Assembly: GCF_002006345.1 (NCBI RefSeq)
Contig: NZ_LZZM01000191.1
Location: 1-43,573 of the forward strand
Direction of reading: 5' to 3'
Source of the DNA: Clostridium puniceum
GTDB taxonomy: Bacteria; Bacillota; Clostridia; Clostridiales; Clostridiaceae
DNA: 43,573 nt
Shown here: piece by piece, positions 21,647-30,263 of the stretch
Numbering within the stretch: the first letter of the stretch is position 1
Layout: every line of letters begins with the position of its first letter
The notes under the pieces: generated by a model
The model's database searches: none
The model's input: the letters and a program-made list of their open reading frames with translations, nothing else
What the model was told of the DNA's origin: nothing
Translations under genes and position numbers: made by a program

Positions 21647-23158
21647 TTATTTCTTAATGTTAATGTATTTCTTTTTGTCTACATTAATACATTTATATCT
21701 TTCAAAATAATCTATGATTATTTCAGTCATTTCAACTTGAATCTCTTTAACAATTTTGCAAGTTTTATAAAATTCATATCCACCTGCACCACTTGCTCTA
21801 TAATTATTCATTACAAGAGTTAATTTATCCTCATCTTTAATTTCTTTATCTTTAAATTTAACATAATCTAATTCATTTTTCTGATCACTATTTAATTTAA
21901 AACCATATTGAATATTGTTAAAATAGTCATAATTATAATGTTCAATTTTAGGCTTTAAAAATTTATCAGATATTGTTATTTCTTTTCCATCATAATTAAA
22001 ATATTCTGATGATCTTAAAAGTGCTTTTTTTAATACTTCTCCTGTAATTTCTAACACTACTAAAGTATTAGGATATACATATGTAGAGACAACATCACGT
22101 ACCGTAACCGCTTTATTAAATCCTTTTATTGAATTAGCAAAAGATGTGCAAGATATATCCGCTCCACTTTTTTCTATCTGTACAGAATTAATAAAATTTG
22201 CTAATACTGACCCTTCCAATGCCATCTCCAAATGATCTTTTGAATCTAAATCTATATCCAAATTACCCACCGGACTATCTAGCCAATTTTGAACTCGCTC
22301 CTCAATTGACTGTAATTCTTTAAACATTTTTTCATTTGGGCTAATTTTAGGCTTTTTTAACTGTGAAGTTATTTTGATAATTTCATTATCATATTTTAAA
22401 TTAAGCTCTATAAAACCTTGACCATTAGCTGGTGTTTGAACTATATATGTATTGCAAATCTTTTGCCCTGATATAATCATATGCTGATGACCTGTAAGTA
22501 AAATATCAAAGTTAAACTTTTCACAAATTTGGCACCCCAAATTTTCATGAGTATTGCTTAAAATCTTATTAGTATCTAAATCCCTTTCAAAGCCACCATG
22601 ATAAATTCCAATTAAGATATCTACCTTATCTCTCACCTTATTATATTGTTTTTCTAAAGATAATAAAGTGTTTTGAATTTCGAAATTTTCAATATTATAA
22701 GGTTGTTCCCATATATTTATAAAATCAGTTGTAAATCCTATAATTCCAACTTTCAACTTATTATCAAGCTCTTTTATTGCATATGGCAGAATAGAAATTT
22801 GATTATTTTTATCTTTGACATTACAGCAAATGCATTGTCCATTAAATTCTTCTATATATTTTTTTAAATTATCATATCCATAATTAAAATCATGATTTCC
22901 AAGAGTAATAAAATCATACCCTCCTTCATTCATTACCTTAGCTATTGGGTGATAATTGAATTTATTCTTAGAAAGGTATGTGGTAAATGGTGAACCTTGA
23001 ATAGTATCTCCACCATCAATTACTAGAGTATTTTCATCTTTCTCAAAGGAATTAATTATATTTAACATACCTATGGGCTTTTTAACATTATCAGTATAAT
23101 CTGTTGGATACACAAATCCATGCATATCTGAAGTAAAATAAATTTTTAAGTTTTTCAT
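21647..23158 (-). CDS. 5'-nucleotidase / 2',3'-cyclic phosphodiesterase-family metallophosphatase
   Basis: Two-domain nucleotidase of 503 residues, starting at ATG 23158 with GGAAGGTG upstream; the frame upstream to 23179 lacks a site. The N-terminal calcineurin-like domain has the metal ligands in TSDMHG (D, H), DGGDTIQG, TLGNHDFNYG and LTGHQHM. The C-terminal nucleotidase domain (about 290-490) carries the substrate-stacking region (TSFANSIKG, YPNTLVVLEITGEVLKKAL, YRASGAGGY). Unlike the periplasmic UshA/CpdB type there is no signal peptide or anchor, so it should act in the cytoplasm. It follows the phnD-C-E-E importer on the same strand by about 200 bases, which suggests that it processes an imported phosphorylated compound. 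The substrate is not known. Confidence 0.87.
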   Translation of the reverse strand: MKNLKIYFTSDMHGFVYPTDYTDNVKKPIGMLNIINSFEKDENTLVIDGGDTIQGSPFTTYLSKNKFNYHPIAKVMNEGGYDFITLGNHDFNYGYDNLKKYIEEFNGQCICCNVKDKNNQISILPYAIKELDNKLKVGIIGFTTDFINIWEQPYNIENFEIQNTLLSLEKQYNKVRDKVDILIGIYHGGFERDLDTNKILSNTHENLGCQICEKFNFDILLTGHQHMIISGQKICNTYIVQTPANGQGFIELNLKYDNEIIKITSQLKKPKISPNEKMFKELQSIEERVQNWLDSPVGNLDIDLDSKDHLEMALEGSVLANFINSVQIEKSGADISCTSFANSIKGFNKAVTVRDVVSTYVYPNTLVVLEITGEVLKKALLRSSEYFNYDGKEITISDKFLKPKIEHYNYDYFNNIQYGFKLNSDQKNELDYVKFKDKEIKDEDKLTLVMNNYRASGAGGYEFYKTCKIVKEIQVEMTEIIIDYFERYKCINVDKKKYINIKK

Positions 23159-23195
23159 GTAATCACCTTCCCTAAACATATTTATTTAAACATAT

Positions 23196-23269
23196 AAAAT
23201 AACAAGCCAAAAATACAGTGTATATCGCTTAAAACAGCAAAATAATCTACCATACTGACTTGTTATTTT
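23196..23269. terminator. weak terminator-like stem downstream of phnE
   Basis: AAAATAACAAG (23196-23206) and CTTGTTATTTT (23259-23269) are perfectly complementary over 11 bases but are separated by about 52 bases. Both strands have T-rich sequence after the stem. It lies between phnE and the metallophosphatase and may end the transporter transcript or allow partial read-through. Confidence 0.4.
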
Positions 23270-23359
23270 TTATATAATTAGCCTTAAGCACATGAAAGAA
23301 AATATTAGATAAACATACTTGTGGATCATTCTTCATATTGTGCCTTATGCACTAAAATC

Positions 23360-24169
23360 TTATCCTCTAGCAAGCTTAGCTCTAATTCTTGTCGAACAAT
23401 ATTCAACTACAACAACTAGTATAACTAGCCCAATTAGTATTGCTCCGACTTCTTTCCATCTATAAGAATTCATCGCAAATATAAGAGGTGCTCCTATTCC
23501 ACCTGCTCCAACAAGGCCTAATACTGTAGCATCCTTTAAATTTATTTCAAATCTATATATAGCTGTGGAAACAAAATTAGTAGAAAGCTGTGGAAGTATT
23601 CCATATCTTACTTTTTGAACAAGTGTACATCCTGCAACATCTAATGATTCTATGATGTTTTTATCCAAATCTTCAATTGCTTCAATATATAATTTAGTTA
23701 TCATACCAATAGAAACAACTCCAATAGTTAAAACTCCTGCAAAGGCGCCAGGACCTGTAACTCTTATAAACATTAATCCATACACAAAGGATGGAATAGT
23801 TCTTATTGCTGCAACTATTATTGTGCCTAAAGTGCTTATCCATTTTGGAACAATATTGGCTGAACACATAAATGCAAAAGGAACTGATATTATAGATCCA
23901 ATTATAGTTCCAAGTATAGCTATAGCTATTGTTTGAAGTAGCAAATAGGGTACTCCATTAGTATTAAAATTAATCAAAAGATCTGTACTAGGTGAAACAA
24001 TCCCTACTAGAATATTTTTAGCTATAGAAACTCCTGATTCTTTAATTCCGTGGTATTCAATAGAATTAGATGTCCAAATTATCAATGATAATACAAAAAG
24101 GGTTGATAGTAACTTTACAATCCAAAGTTTTGGCTCTTTTTCTAATTGATTTTTCACTTCGACTTTCAT
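23360..24169 (-). CDS. phnE: phosphonate-type ABC transporter permease, second copy
   Basis: Inner-membrane permease of 269 residues with about six transmembrane helices and the binding-protein-dependent transport loop EALDVAGCT-like segment (here ESLDVAGCTLVQKVRYGILPQ), which docks to the ATPase. The LVGAGGIGAPL motif near the C-terminus is typical of PhnE. Its ATG overlaps the stop of the preceding permease gene by one base (TAATG), so translation is coupled. Together with the other PhnE it should form a heterodimeric channel for a phosphonate, phosphite or phosphate ester. No C-P lyase or phosphonatase genes are present in the window. Confidence 0.9.
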   Translation of the reverse strand: MKVEVKNQLEKEPKLWIVKLLSTLFVLSLIIWTSNSIEYHGIKESGVSIAKNILVGIVSPSTDLLINFNTNGVPYLLLQTIAIAILGTIIGSIISVPFAFMCSANIVPKWISTLGTIIVAAIRTIPSFVYGLMFIRVTGPGAFAGVLTIGVVSIGMITKLYIEAIEDLDKNIIESLDVAGCTLVQKVRYGILPQLSTNFVSTAIYRFEINLKDATVLGLVGAGGIGAPLIFAMNSYRWKEVGAILIGLVILVVVVEYCSTRIRAKLARG

Positions 24170-24990
24170 TATCTTAATTTCCCCCTTATGTATTTTGATA
24201 AATATTCAATTATTACTACTGTTACAAATAGCATAAACAACATCATACCAACTTTATCATATTCTCTCCAACCTATTTTTTCATTTAAAATTAGTCCTAT
24301 ACCACCTGCTCCAACATACCCAAGTATAGCTGCATAACGTACATTAACTTCAAAGCAATATAAACAATTTGATAAGTAGGCTGGTAAAATTTGAGGAATT
24401 ATAGCTGATAAAAATGCTTTTAACTTTGTTGCACCTAAAGCTTCTAAGGCTTCGAAAGGTCCCATATCTACAGTTTCTATTTTTTCATAAATCATTTTAG
24501 CAACTATTCCCAAAGTAAATATTGCAATGGCAATTGTTCCCGCAAATGGGCCTAAATCAAATACAAAAGTAGCAATTAACGCTATTATTAACGTTGGTAA
24601 TGTTCTTACTAAACTCAGTAAAAATCTTATAGTTAGTAGCAAGGGTTTATTGTGATTTACATTAACTGAAGCTAGGATCGCAAATGGAACAGCTAAAATT
24701 GAACCAATAATTGAACCTAAAAGAGACATTTGTATAGTTTCCTTAAGTGGTTTAATCACTTCTTGTGCATACTCCCAGTTAGGTGGAATCATTGCTGCTA
24801 AAATGGCTGCAAATTGATGTCCATTTCTTATAATTTTTTCAAAGCTAAAATCTGTAAGCTCTGCCGATACAATGACTACAATTATAAGTCCAACTAAAAT
24901 AAATGGTAATTTAGGTATTGGTGGTTGAATTTCTTTTTCATTATTTAAAATTATCTTTTTAGGACTAATTAAATTCTTTAAAGTATTCAT
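24169..24990 (-). CDS. phnE: phosphonate-type ABC transporter permease, first copy
   Basis: Inner-membrane permease of 273 residues, homologous to the next gene. It has an N-terminal cytoplasmic stretch, a first TM near 30-50, and the ATPase-docking loop in FEALEALGATKLKAFLSAIIPQ. GYVGAGGIGLIL is the conserved C-terminal motif. It begins one base after the phnC stop codon; the ribosome binding site (GAGGTGG) lies inside the last phnC codons. Two permease genes in tandem, rather than one, is common in Firmicutes Phn/Ptx-like systems. The operon order is phnD-phnC-phnE-phnE. Confidence 0.9.
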   Translation of the reverse strand: MNTLKNLISPKKIILNNEKEIQPPIPKLPFILVGLIIVVIVSAELTDFSFEKIIRNGHQFAAILAAMIPPNWEYAQEVIKPLKETIQMSLLGSIIGSILAVPFAILASVNVNHNKPLLLTIRFLLSLVRTLPTLIIALIATFVFDLGPFAGTIAIAIFTLGIVAKMIYEKIETVDMGPFEALEALGATKLKAFLSAIIPQILPAYLSNCLYCFEVNVRYAAILGYVGAGGIGLILNEKIGWREYDKVGMMLFMLFVTVVIIEYLSKYIRGKLR

Positions 24991-24991
24991 A

Positions 24992-25756
24992 TTAATTACT
25001 CGCCACCTCTTCTGAAGTTAAGTCACGTCCATATATTTTAGTTAATGTTTCTTTATCTACCTCACTAGCAGGTCCATCATAGATTATTTCCCCTGCCTTT
25101 ATTCCAATTACTCTATCTGCATAGTCTAATGCTAAATCAACATGATGAATATTTATTATTATAGATATATTCATTTCTTTATTTATTCTTCTAAAATCAT
25201 TCATTACTTCTTTAGCTGTAACAGGATCTAAAGCAGCAACTGGTTCATCTGCTAATATTATTTCTGGATTTTGAGCAAGAGTTCTAGCAAGTGCAACTCT
25301 TTGTTGTTGTCCACCAGATAATTGATCTGCTCTTATATATGCTTTATCTAAAATTCCAACTTTATCTAAAGCTTCTAACGCTGCTATTTTATCCTCTTTA
25401 GAAAATAATCCTAGAATACATTTCCACACTGGAAGCTCTGGAACTCTAGAAGTTAATACATTTTTTATAACACTTATTCTAGTTATAAGATTAAATGATT
25501 GAAATATCATTCCAATTTTTCTTCTAAATGCTCTTAATTCTTTACCTTTTAATTTAGTAATATCTTGTCCGTTTACAGTTAATTTCCCACTGCTTATATC
25601 ATGCATTTTGTTTATTGTACGTAAAAGAGTAGATTTTCCTGCACCTGATAATCCAATTATTGCAACAAATTCCCCTTGTTCAATTTCTAATGAAACATTC
25701 TTTAATCCTTTAAATCCATTTGGATATACTTTATCTACATTTTCAAACTTAATCAA
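24992..25756 (-). CDS. phnC: phosphonate-type ABC transporter ATPase
   Basis: ATP-binding subunit, 254 residues. The start is taken as TTG at 25756 ([14 protein letters not shown]...), with GGAGG seven bases upstream. The longer ATG frame to 25852 runs into an intergenic hairpin region and adds 32 residues foreign to the family. Walker A is GLSGAGKST, the Q-loop FQSFNL, the signature [17 protein letters not shown], and Walker [12 protein letters not shown]; the switch His is in INIHHVDLA. It energises import with the two PhnE subunits and PhnD. It is separated from phnD by about 158 bases holding a large stem-loop, which may lower ATPase expression relative to the binding protein. Confidence 0.92.
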   Translation of the reverse strand: MIKFENVDKVYPNGFKGLKNVSLEIEQGEFVAIIGLSGAGKSTLLRTINKMHDISSGKLTVNGQDITKLKGKELRAFRRKIGMIFQSFNLITRISVIKNVLTSRVPELPVWKCILGLFSKEDKIAALEALDKVGILDKAYIRADQLSGGQQQRVALARTLAQNPEIILADEPVAALDPVTAKEVMNDFRRINKEMNISIIINIHHVDLALDYADRVIGIKAGEIIYDGPASEVDKETLTKIYGRDLTSEEVASN

Positions 25757-25830
25757 AATAATACCTCCACGCCTAAAGTCAGGTCTGCTAACTTTAATAT
25801 TTATCAAATTGTTCTTTATTATAATAGAAT

Positions 25831-25889
25831 TACTAACAAGAGGCTGTCTCAAAATGAATCTTTCTTTTTGAAACAGTCCCTTGCTAGTA
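25831..25889 (-). terminator. large stem-loop between phnD and phnC (attenuator or transposon-end relic)
   Basis: Arms 25831-25854 and 25866-25889 pair at 23 of 24 positions in minus-strand RNA, three of them G-U, around an 11-base loop. No U-run follows. The arms contain AGGCTGTCTCAAAA and its partner, which resemble terminal repeats of some IS elements. It may be an mRNA-stabilising or attenuating structure, or a tiny relic. Confidence 0.6.
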
Positions 25890-25914
25890 TACTTAAATAT
25901 AATTCTATTTTATA

Positions 25915-26937
25915 TTATTTTTTCTTCATTTCTTTCACTAAATCCTGAGCTTTCTTTTCGGCTTCATAATTTTTAGAATCTGCTGGTTCATATCCTTTAT
26001 GGCTATATATTGATATAACTTTTTGTCCTTCTGGTGTTTTTGCAATATTTATAAACGAATTTTGAAGAGCCTTTTTAAATTTATCATCTATAAAGCTTGC
26101 GTTCTTAGAAACTGAAATTGTGTCATTATATATATTATCTGTTACACCAATAACACCAGTTTCTTTCCAAACTGTATCTTTACGAGCATAGTCTTTTGTC
26201 CATTTGTCTGCATAATCTCTTCTTGCATCTGCATACATGCAAATCACATCTAATTGTTCAGAAGCAAGTCTTGTCATAGCATCTCCATAAGAATTGTTTT
26301 GAACAACATTTGGTAAATCAGTTATTGTAAGTCCAAAATTATCTTTTAGCCATAAACTTGGGTATATATATCCTGCTGAAGATGATGCTCCCATTACACC
26401 CCATTTTGCAGATTTAACATCATCTGCTGTTAATTTTTGACCAGCATTTACTTTAGCAACTAATTCTTTACCTTTAGCTGAAGGACCTGCAACCATTAAT
26501 GCTTTATAATATGTTGCTTGCTTGTCAGAAGCTTCTATAGGTGCTTTATTCCAATCGGCTGGTTCTTTTGAATCACAGCTTAAACCATCTCTTGTAGCAG
26601 TTAATATTGGATCTGCTCCATCAGCATAAAGTACATATGTACCTCCTGGAATAAATCCAACGTGTGCAGTTCCTGCAACTAAAGTTTCTCCAACAGCTTC
26701 ATAGCTTGTACCAACTTCGATTTTAATGTTTTTGAATTCATAACCTTGATTCTTTAATTCTGTCTTAAGTAACTCCTTTAAAGGTTCAGTTGCTGTTACG
26801 ATTTCTTGTGGTTCTCTAGATGGTACAAAATAAACCACTAAATCATCTGGTAGTTTCTTACTGTCACCGCTTCCACATCCCACAAAAAGACCCATAGAAA
26901 TAATTAGTGTAGCAGCTAATGCAATTATTTTTTTCAT
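25915..26937 (-). CDS. phnD: phosphate/phosphonate ABC transporter substrate-binding lipoprotein
   Basis: Extracellular solute-binding protein of 340 residues, anchored as a lipoprotein: signal MKKIIALAATLIISMG with lipobox LFVGC (Cys21). The mature part is a PhnD-type type II periplasmic-binding fold, with VVYFVPSREPQEI at the start, VGTSYEAVGETLVAGTAHVGFIPGGTY in domain 1, and WGVMGASSSAGYIYP, the anion-binding loop, in domain 2. AGGAGAG precedes the ATG. It is the first gene of the phnD-phnC-phnE-phnE operon. Whether the ligand is a phosphonate, phosphite, hypophosphite or phosphate ester cannot be told from these motifs. Confidence 0.92.
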   Translation of the reverse strand: MKKIIALAATLIISMGLFVGCGSGDSKKLPDDLVVYFVPSREPQEIVTATEPLKELLKTELKNQGYEFKNIKIEVGTSYEAVGETLVAGTAHVGFIPGGTYVLYADGADPILTATRDGLSCDSKEPADWNKAPIEASDKQATYYKALMVAGPSAKGKELVAKVNAGQKLTADDVKSAKWGVMGASSSAGYIYPSLWLKDNFGLTITDLPNVVQNNSYGDAMTRLASEQLDVICMYADARRDYADKWTKDYARKDTVWKETGVIGVTDNIYNDTISVSKNASFIDDKFKKALQNSFINIAKTPEGQKVISIYSHKGYEPADSKNYEAEKKAQDLVKEMKKK

Positions 26938-27293
26938 TTAATACTCTCCTTCATACATATAAAATATATATAAACATTCTATTAATAAAACCTTTAGCCG
27001 ATTCATTTTAATAAAATGCTTTTTACTAAATAATTTTTATTATTTAACAGCAGAAAGACGAACAATAGATTTAAATACTTTTTTATACTTCATTTCATTA
27101 TTATAAACTTTTTATATATTATATCATATTATCCTAAAACTTTATACTTTTTTTACTAAGTTTTAACATTTTATAACGCAAATTTAAGAAATTTGAATTT
27201 TCATTCAATTTAATTCATCTTTCATTTTATTATGATTAATTTTTTTCAATCGTTCGTGTTTTTGATAATTTGTTATCTTTTGTGTAAGTGGTT
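26938..27293. other. AT-rich region upstream of phnD
   Basis: Very AT-rich, with several TATAAT-like boxes on the minus strand (best near 27117-27125, GATATAAT), so the phnD promoter is probably here. No riboswitch or gene is recognised. An imperfect 27-base palindromic stretch was not found. Confidence 0.35.
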
Positions 27294-27408
27294 CTACATA
27301 ACCATATCAATAGAATATATGATAGTATACCTATCAATAAATATAGCACTAAAAACTATACTTTGAAGCAATTCATGAAATAATTTAAAATAAAAATCAA
27401 ATATTATA
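27294..27408 (-). pseudogene. small remnant of an ABC exporter transmembrane domain
   Basis: On the minus strand a short open stretch reads IFDFYFKLFHELLQSIVFSAIFID and stops. The broken ABC gene further right contains LFDFYFKLFWELIPSIVFSLIFI. At DNA level the two segments (27295-27413 and about 28417-28535) are clearly related, with the reading frame conserved over about 25 residues. It is therefore a fragment of a paralogous ABC exporter gene, left by duplication and decay. Confidence 0.65.
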
Positions 27409-27450
27409 CCTTTCCTAAAACACAGTTCTGAGATTTTCAAATGCATGAAG

Positions 27451-27496
27451 AAAAAGGAACTAAACATTTTATCCTTGAAATGTTTAGTTCCTTTTT
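27451..27496. terminator. bidirectional rho-independent terminator
   Basis: A perfect 19-bp stem, AAAAAGGAACTAAACATTT (27451-27469) with its complement at 27478-27496, an 8-base loop, and T-runs on both sides. It ends the transcript of the broken ABC gene on the minus strand. Confidence 0.88.
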
Positions 27497-27542
27497 TGCT
27501 TTATTATGTTTCAAATTATGCGAATATAAATAGAAAGCCTAA

Positions 27543-28897
27543 TCAACTACTTTGTAATGCAGTATTCCATAATTCATGAAAATATTGATTGTTTTCTAAT
27601 AGTTCGTTAAAATCACCATTATCAACAATTTCTCCATCCTTGAAGACATAAATTTTTTCAAAATCTTTTATTGTATTTAAACGATGAGATATTGTAATAA
27701 TTGTTCTATTATTCAAGAATTTCATTATATTTTTCATTACTAATTCTTCTGTAACATTGTCCATAGCTGAAGTAGCTTCATCCAATATAACAATTTTTGC
27801 GTCATAAAAAACACTCTAGCTAAGGATAATCTTTGACGTTCTCCACCAGAAAGCATAATGCCTTTTTCTCCAACCTCTGTATCTAGCCCTTTTGACAACG
27901 AAGAATAAAACGATACAAGACCAACGCCTTTCAACGCTTCAATAATTTCATTATCAGAAATCTCTTTATCGAAAACAATATTTTCTCTCAAAGTCTCATC
28001 AAAAATAGGTGATTCTTGTGAAGTATAAGAAACATAATTGTAAAAATGATTTAAGTTAATCTCAGATAAATCATTGTTATCTATATAAATATTTCCTTTA
28101 TCTACTTTAAGTAAACCAATTATTTGCTTTACAATTGTTGATTTTCCCGAGCCACTTTCTCCTACTAATGTAACAGAACTTCCCGCTGCAATATTAAAGG
28201 ATAAATTCTTAAATATATTCTTCTCTTCATAGGAAAAGCACACATTCTTAAATTTGCTTATCTCATCCTTAAATCTTTTATTAGTTCTAAACACAACTAA
28301 TTCCATGAAACCACGAATTAAATACTTATTAAAATTTTCCTCATTATTTAAAATATGAGCTTTGATATTATATAAATATTTCAATAATATATTGGTTACT
28401 ATAAAAACAAATATATAGCCAATTCCAATATAAATCATAATATTCTTATCTATACTTGCAATAAATATTAAACTAAAAACTATACTTGGAATCAATTCCC
28501 AAAATAATTTAAAATAAAAATCAAATAATATACTTTTACCTGAACTACCGCCATTCTCTATTTTTTGAACAAGATTTCCAGTCCCTAAGGATTGATAATA
28601 CTTATATTCTATTGTACTCATTTTTCTGAGTGCTTTTAACTTCAAATCTAAATATATACTTTCAGATAATTTGCAGCTTGGATATTCATCAATGTAATTT
28701 AATCCACATATTATTACCAAAACAAAACCATAAATACAAAGAGTCGTTATAGTTAATGTATTGGCTCCAAAATCATCTAGCACTTTTTGAAAATAGTTGG
28801 CGCTGAAGGAATTCAATAAGGCCAAGACTATTCCTAGTAATATATAAATGGTAATATCTAATTACTTCTTGTTTAAAATCTCTAAATAATGTTTCAT
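27543..28897 (-). pseudogene. ABC exporter (fused permease-ATPase), multiply disrupted
   Basis: Originally a half-size ABC exporter with an N-terminal transmembrane domain and a C-terminal ATPase. Three lesions are visible. First, the ATG at 28897, with a good AAGGAG site, leads into MKHYLEILNKK and then an in-frame TAA; the same frame continues LDITIYILLGIV. Second, the membrane domain passes directly from TNKRFKDE to the ATPase start FKNVCFSYEEKN, about 100 residues short. Third, a frame change at a run of six T (minus strand, near 27806-27812) separates SGGERQRLSLARVFF from KIVILDEATSAMD in the next frame; seven T would restore it. Walker A (GESGSGKST), the signature and Walker B survive. 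The fragments at 27740-28825 and 27543-27785 are parts of this one gene. Confidence 0.82.
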
Positions 28898-28971
28898 AAC
28901 TGTACTCCTTTTAATTTTTAATATTACATTAAAAATCAGTACAGCTGACACTGTAAGCAAATTATTTAAAT

Positions 28972-29012
28972 CTCAGTACAATCTGCTAACAGATTATTTC
29001 AACTGTACTGAG
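28972..29012. repeat. nested inverted repeats upstream of the broken ABC gene
   Basis: CTCAGTACA (28972-28980) and TGTACTGAG (29004-29012) form a perfect outer stem, and AATCTG/CAGATT forms an inner stem between them. A further ATCAGTACAG occurs at about 28935. It may be an operator or leader structure of the dead ABC gene. The remaining gap to 29286 shows no gene. Confidence 0.5.
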
Positions 29013-29286
29013 TAGTTAATTCGTTTTATTACCACTTAATTCACGTCCTTTCACAAGTATTAGCTAAATACTAACACTTGACTTCTTTAAGTATAATCTT
29101 AATTATAGGGGTAATCAAGTTACAATATTTACTTTCACTAATACATAAATTTAAATGCAAACTCTATTTACAAATTTCTTTTAACATAATATAAACCATA
29201 CATATAAGTGAATTTCACATCTTATGTATGTTTTTTCTTTTCCTAAACTTTTATGGATTTTATAACAACACTAACAAATTTTCAAG

Positions 29287-29820
29287 TTAGTTATTAATTT
29301 TATAAACTCTATCATACACAGTATTCTTAAATTTCATAAATTCAATCTCATTAACAGGTTTAGGATAACTCATAACCTTAAGTGGTAAAAAACTATGCTG
29401 TTTTTGCATAGGAGGTTGCACATAATCAAAGTCATTTAAATAAAACCCAAACTGCTTATAAAATTCAATTCTACGCTTAGAAATATCATTTTCAGGAAAT
29501 TCAACCTCCAAGAATATTGGTTTATCACATTTATTTAAGTACTCTTTTAACATTGATGTTCCTAAACCATGTCCTCTTTTTTTGCTATCTACAGCAAAAT
29601 GTTCAATAAAGTTAAAATCATTAAATTGCCAATTAGCTATAAAACCATTTATTTTATTATCTTTATCCTTATTAATTATTATATTATACAAATCTTCATA
29701 AAGAAGCTCCTTTTGATTTTCATAGCTTCTTCTTTCTATACTTGGAAATGCTTCACTCATTAATTCAAAGAAGCTATCAAAATCAGAATTCTGAAATTTC
29801 TCCACATTTTTCTTGTTCAT
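29287..29820 (-). CDS. GNAT-family N-acetyltransferase
   Basis: Predicted acetyl-CoA-dependent N-acetyltransferase, 177 residues. The acetyl-CoA pyrophosphate loop is KKRGHGLGTSML (about 88-100), preceded by the beta-strand FIEHFAVDSK. The later segment IEFYKQFGFYLNDFDYVQPPM is the usual C-terminal GNAT block. The last 35 residues (LKVMSYPKPVNEIEFMKF) are typical of a clostridial subgroup annotated only as GNAT. GGAG lies seven bases before the ATG. It stands alone, downstream of the 88-residue gene's terminator, on the same strand. The acceptor substrate is unknown. Confidence 0.85.
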   Translation of the reverse strand: MNKKNVEKFQNSDFDSFFELMSEAFPSIERRSYENQKELLYEDLYNIIINKDKDNKINGFIANWQFNDFNFIEHFAVDSKKRGHGLGTSMLKEYLNKCDKPIFLEVEFPENDISKRRIEFYKQFGFYLNDFDYVQPPMQKQHSFLPLKVMSYPKPVNEIEFMKFKNTVYDRVYKINN

Positions 29821-29909
29821 TTTTACTCTCCACTTTATTATTAGATATATTTTGGTTTGCTATTATTCTCAAAACTGCTTTCCCATTTCTAATATTATTT
29901 AACATTAGA

Positions 29910-29955
29910 AATAAAGGATTTTCTTTTGCAATAACACAAAAGAACATCCTTTATT
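29910..29955 (-). terminator. terminator of the DUF523 operon
   Basis: AATAAAGGATTTTCTTTTG (29910-29928) and CAAAAGAACATCCTTTATT (29937-29955) pair with a small bulge. In minus-strand RNA the stem is followed by UUUCUAAU. It lies 26 bases after the stop codon of the 88-residue gene. Confidence 0.6.
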
Positions 29956-29981
29956 ACAGCCCTATGTAATATAAATATAAT

Positions 29982-30248
29982 TTAGTCTTCTTCATCGAAA
30001 TCGTGAGCAAATACCTCATCCATATTTTTAAAACTTAGCCCACCAGCTTCATAGCAGTCTAAAATTGCAGTTTGCATTTCTTCTATTGGTATATCATCAA
30101 AAGTTTTACAATCAAATCCTTCATCAATATATGACTGACAGATAGCTTCCTTCAATTCTTCTATTGATACCCCTTTTTCTTGAAATATATTTAAAAATAA
30201 CTCTTTTGTTTTAATTTCTTTTTCTATTGTGCTTAATTCTGTACTCAC
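29982..30248 (-). CDS. small acidic protein of unknown function
   Basis: I do not recognise this 88-residue protein. It starts at GTG 30248 with AAGGAGAG about nine bases upstream, 15 bases after the DUF523 stop codon, so it is the second gene of that operon. It is strongly acidic, rich in Glu and Asp, ending FAHDFDEED, and predicted largely helical. It has two similar halves around CQSYIDEGFDCKTFDDIPIEEM and LDCYEAGGLSFKNMDEVF, each with a Cys, a Tyr and a Gly-containing turn; this suggests an internal duplication of about 33 residues. No signal peptide or membrane segment. The Shine-Dalgarno site and operon position support a real gene. Confidence 0.7.
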   Translation of the reverse strand: MSTELSTIEKEIKTKELFLNIFQEKGVSIEELKEAICQSYIDEGFDCKTFDDIPIEEMQTAILDCYEAGGLSFKNMDEVFAHDFDEED

Positions 30249-30263
30249 CTTAAAATTCTCTCC

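Noticed and set aside
25757..25852. Longer ATG start for phnC (32 extra residues)
   Set aside because: The extension reaches the intergenic hairpin and precedes GGAGG plus a TTG that fits the family N-terminus.
27740..27830. Programmed frameshift in the ABC exporter ATPase
   Set aside because: The gene also has an early stop codon and a large internal deletion, so decay is the simpler reading.
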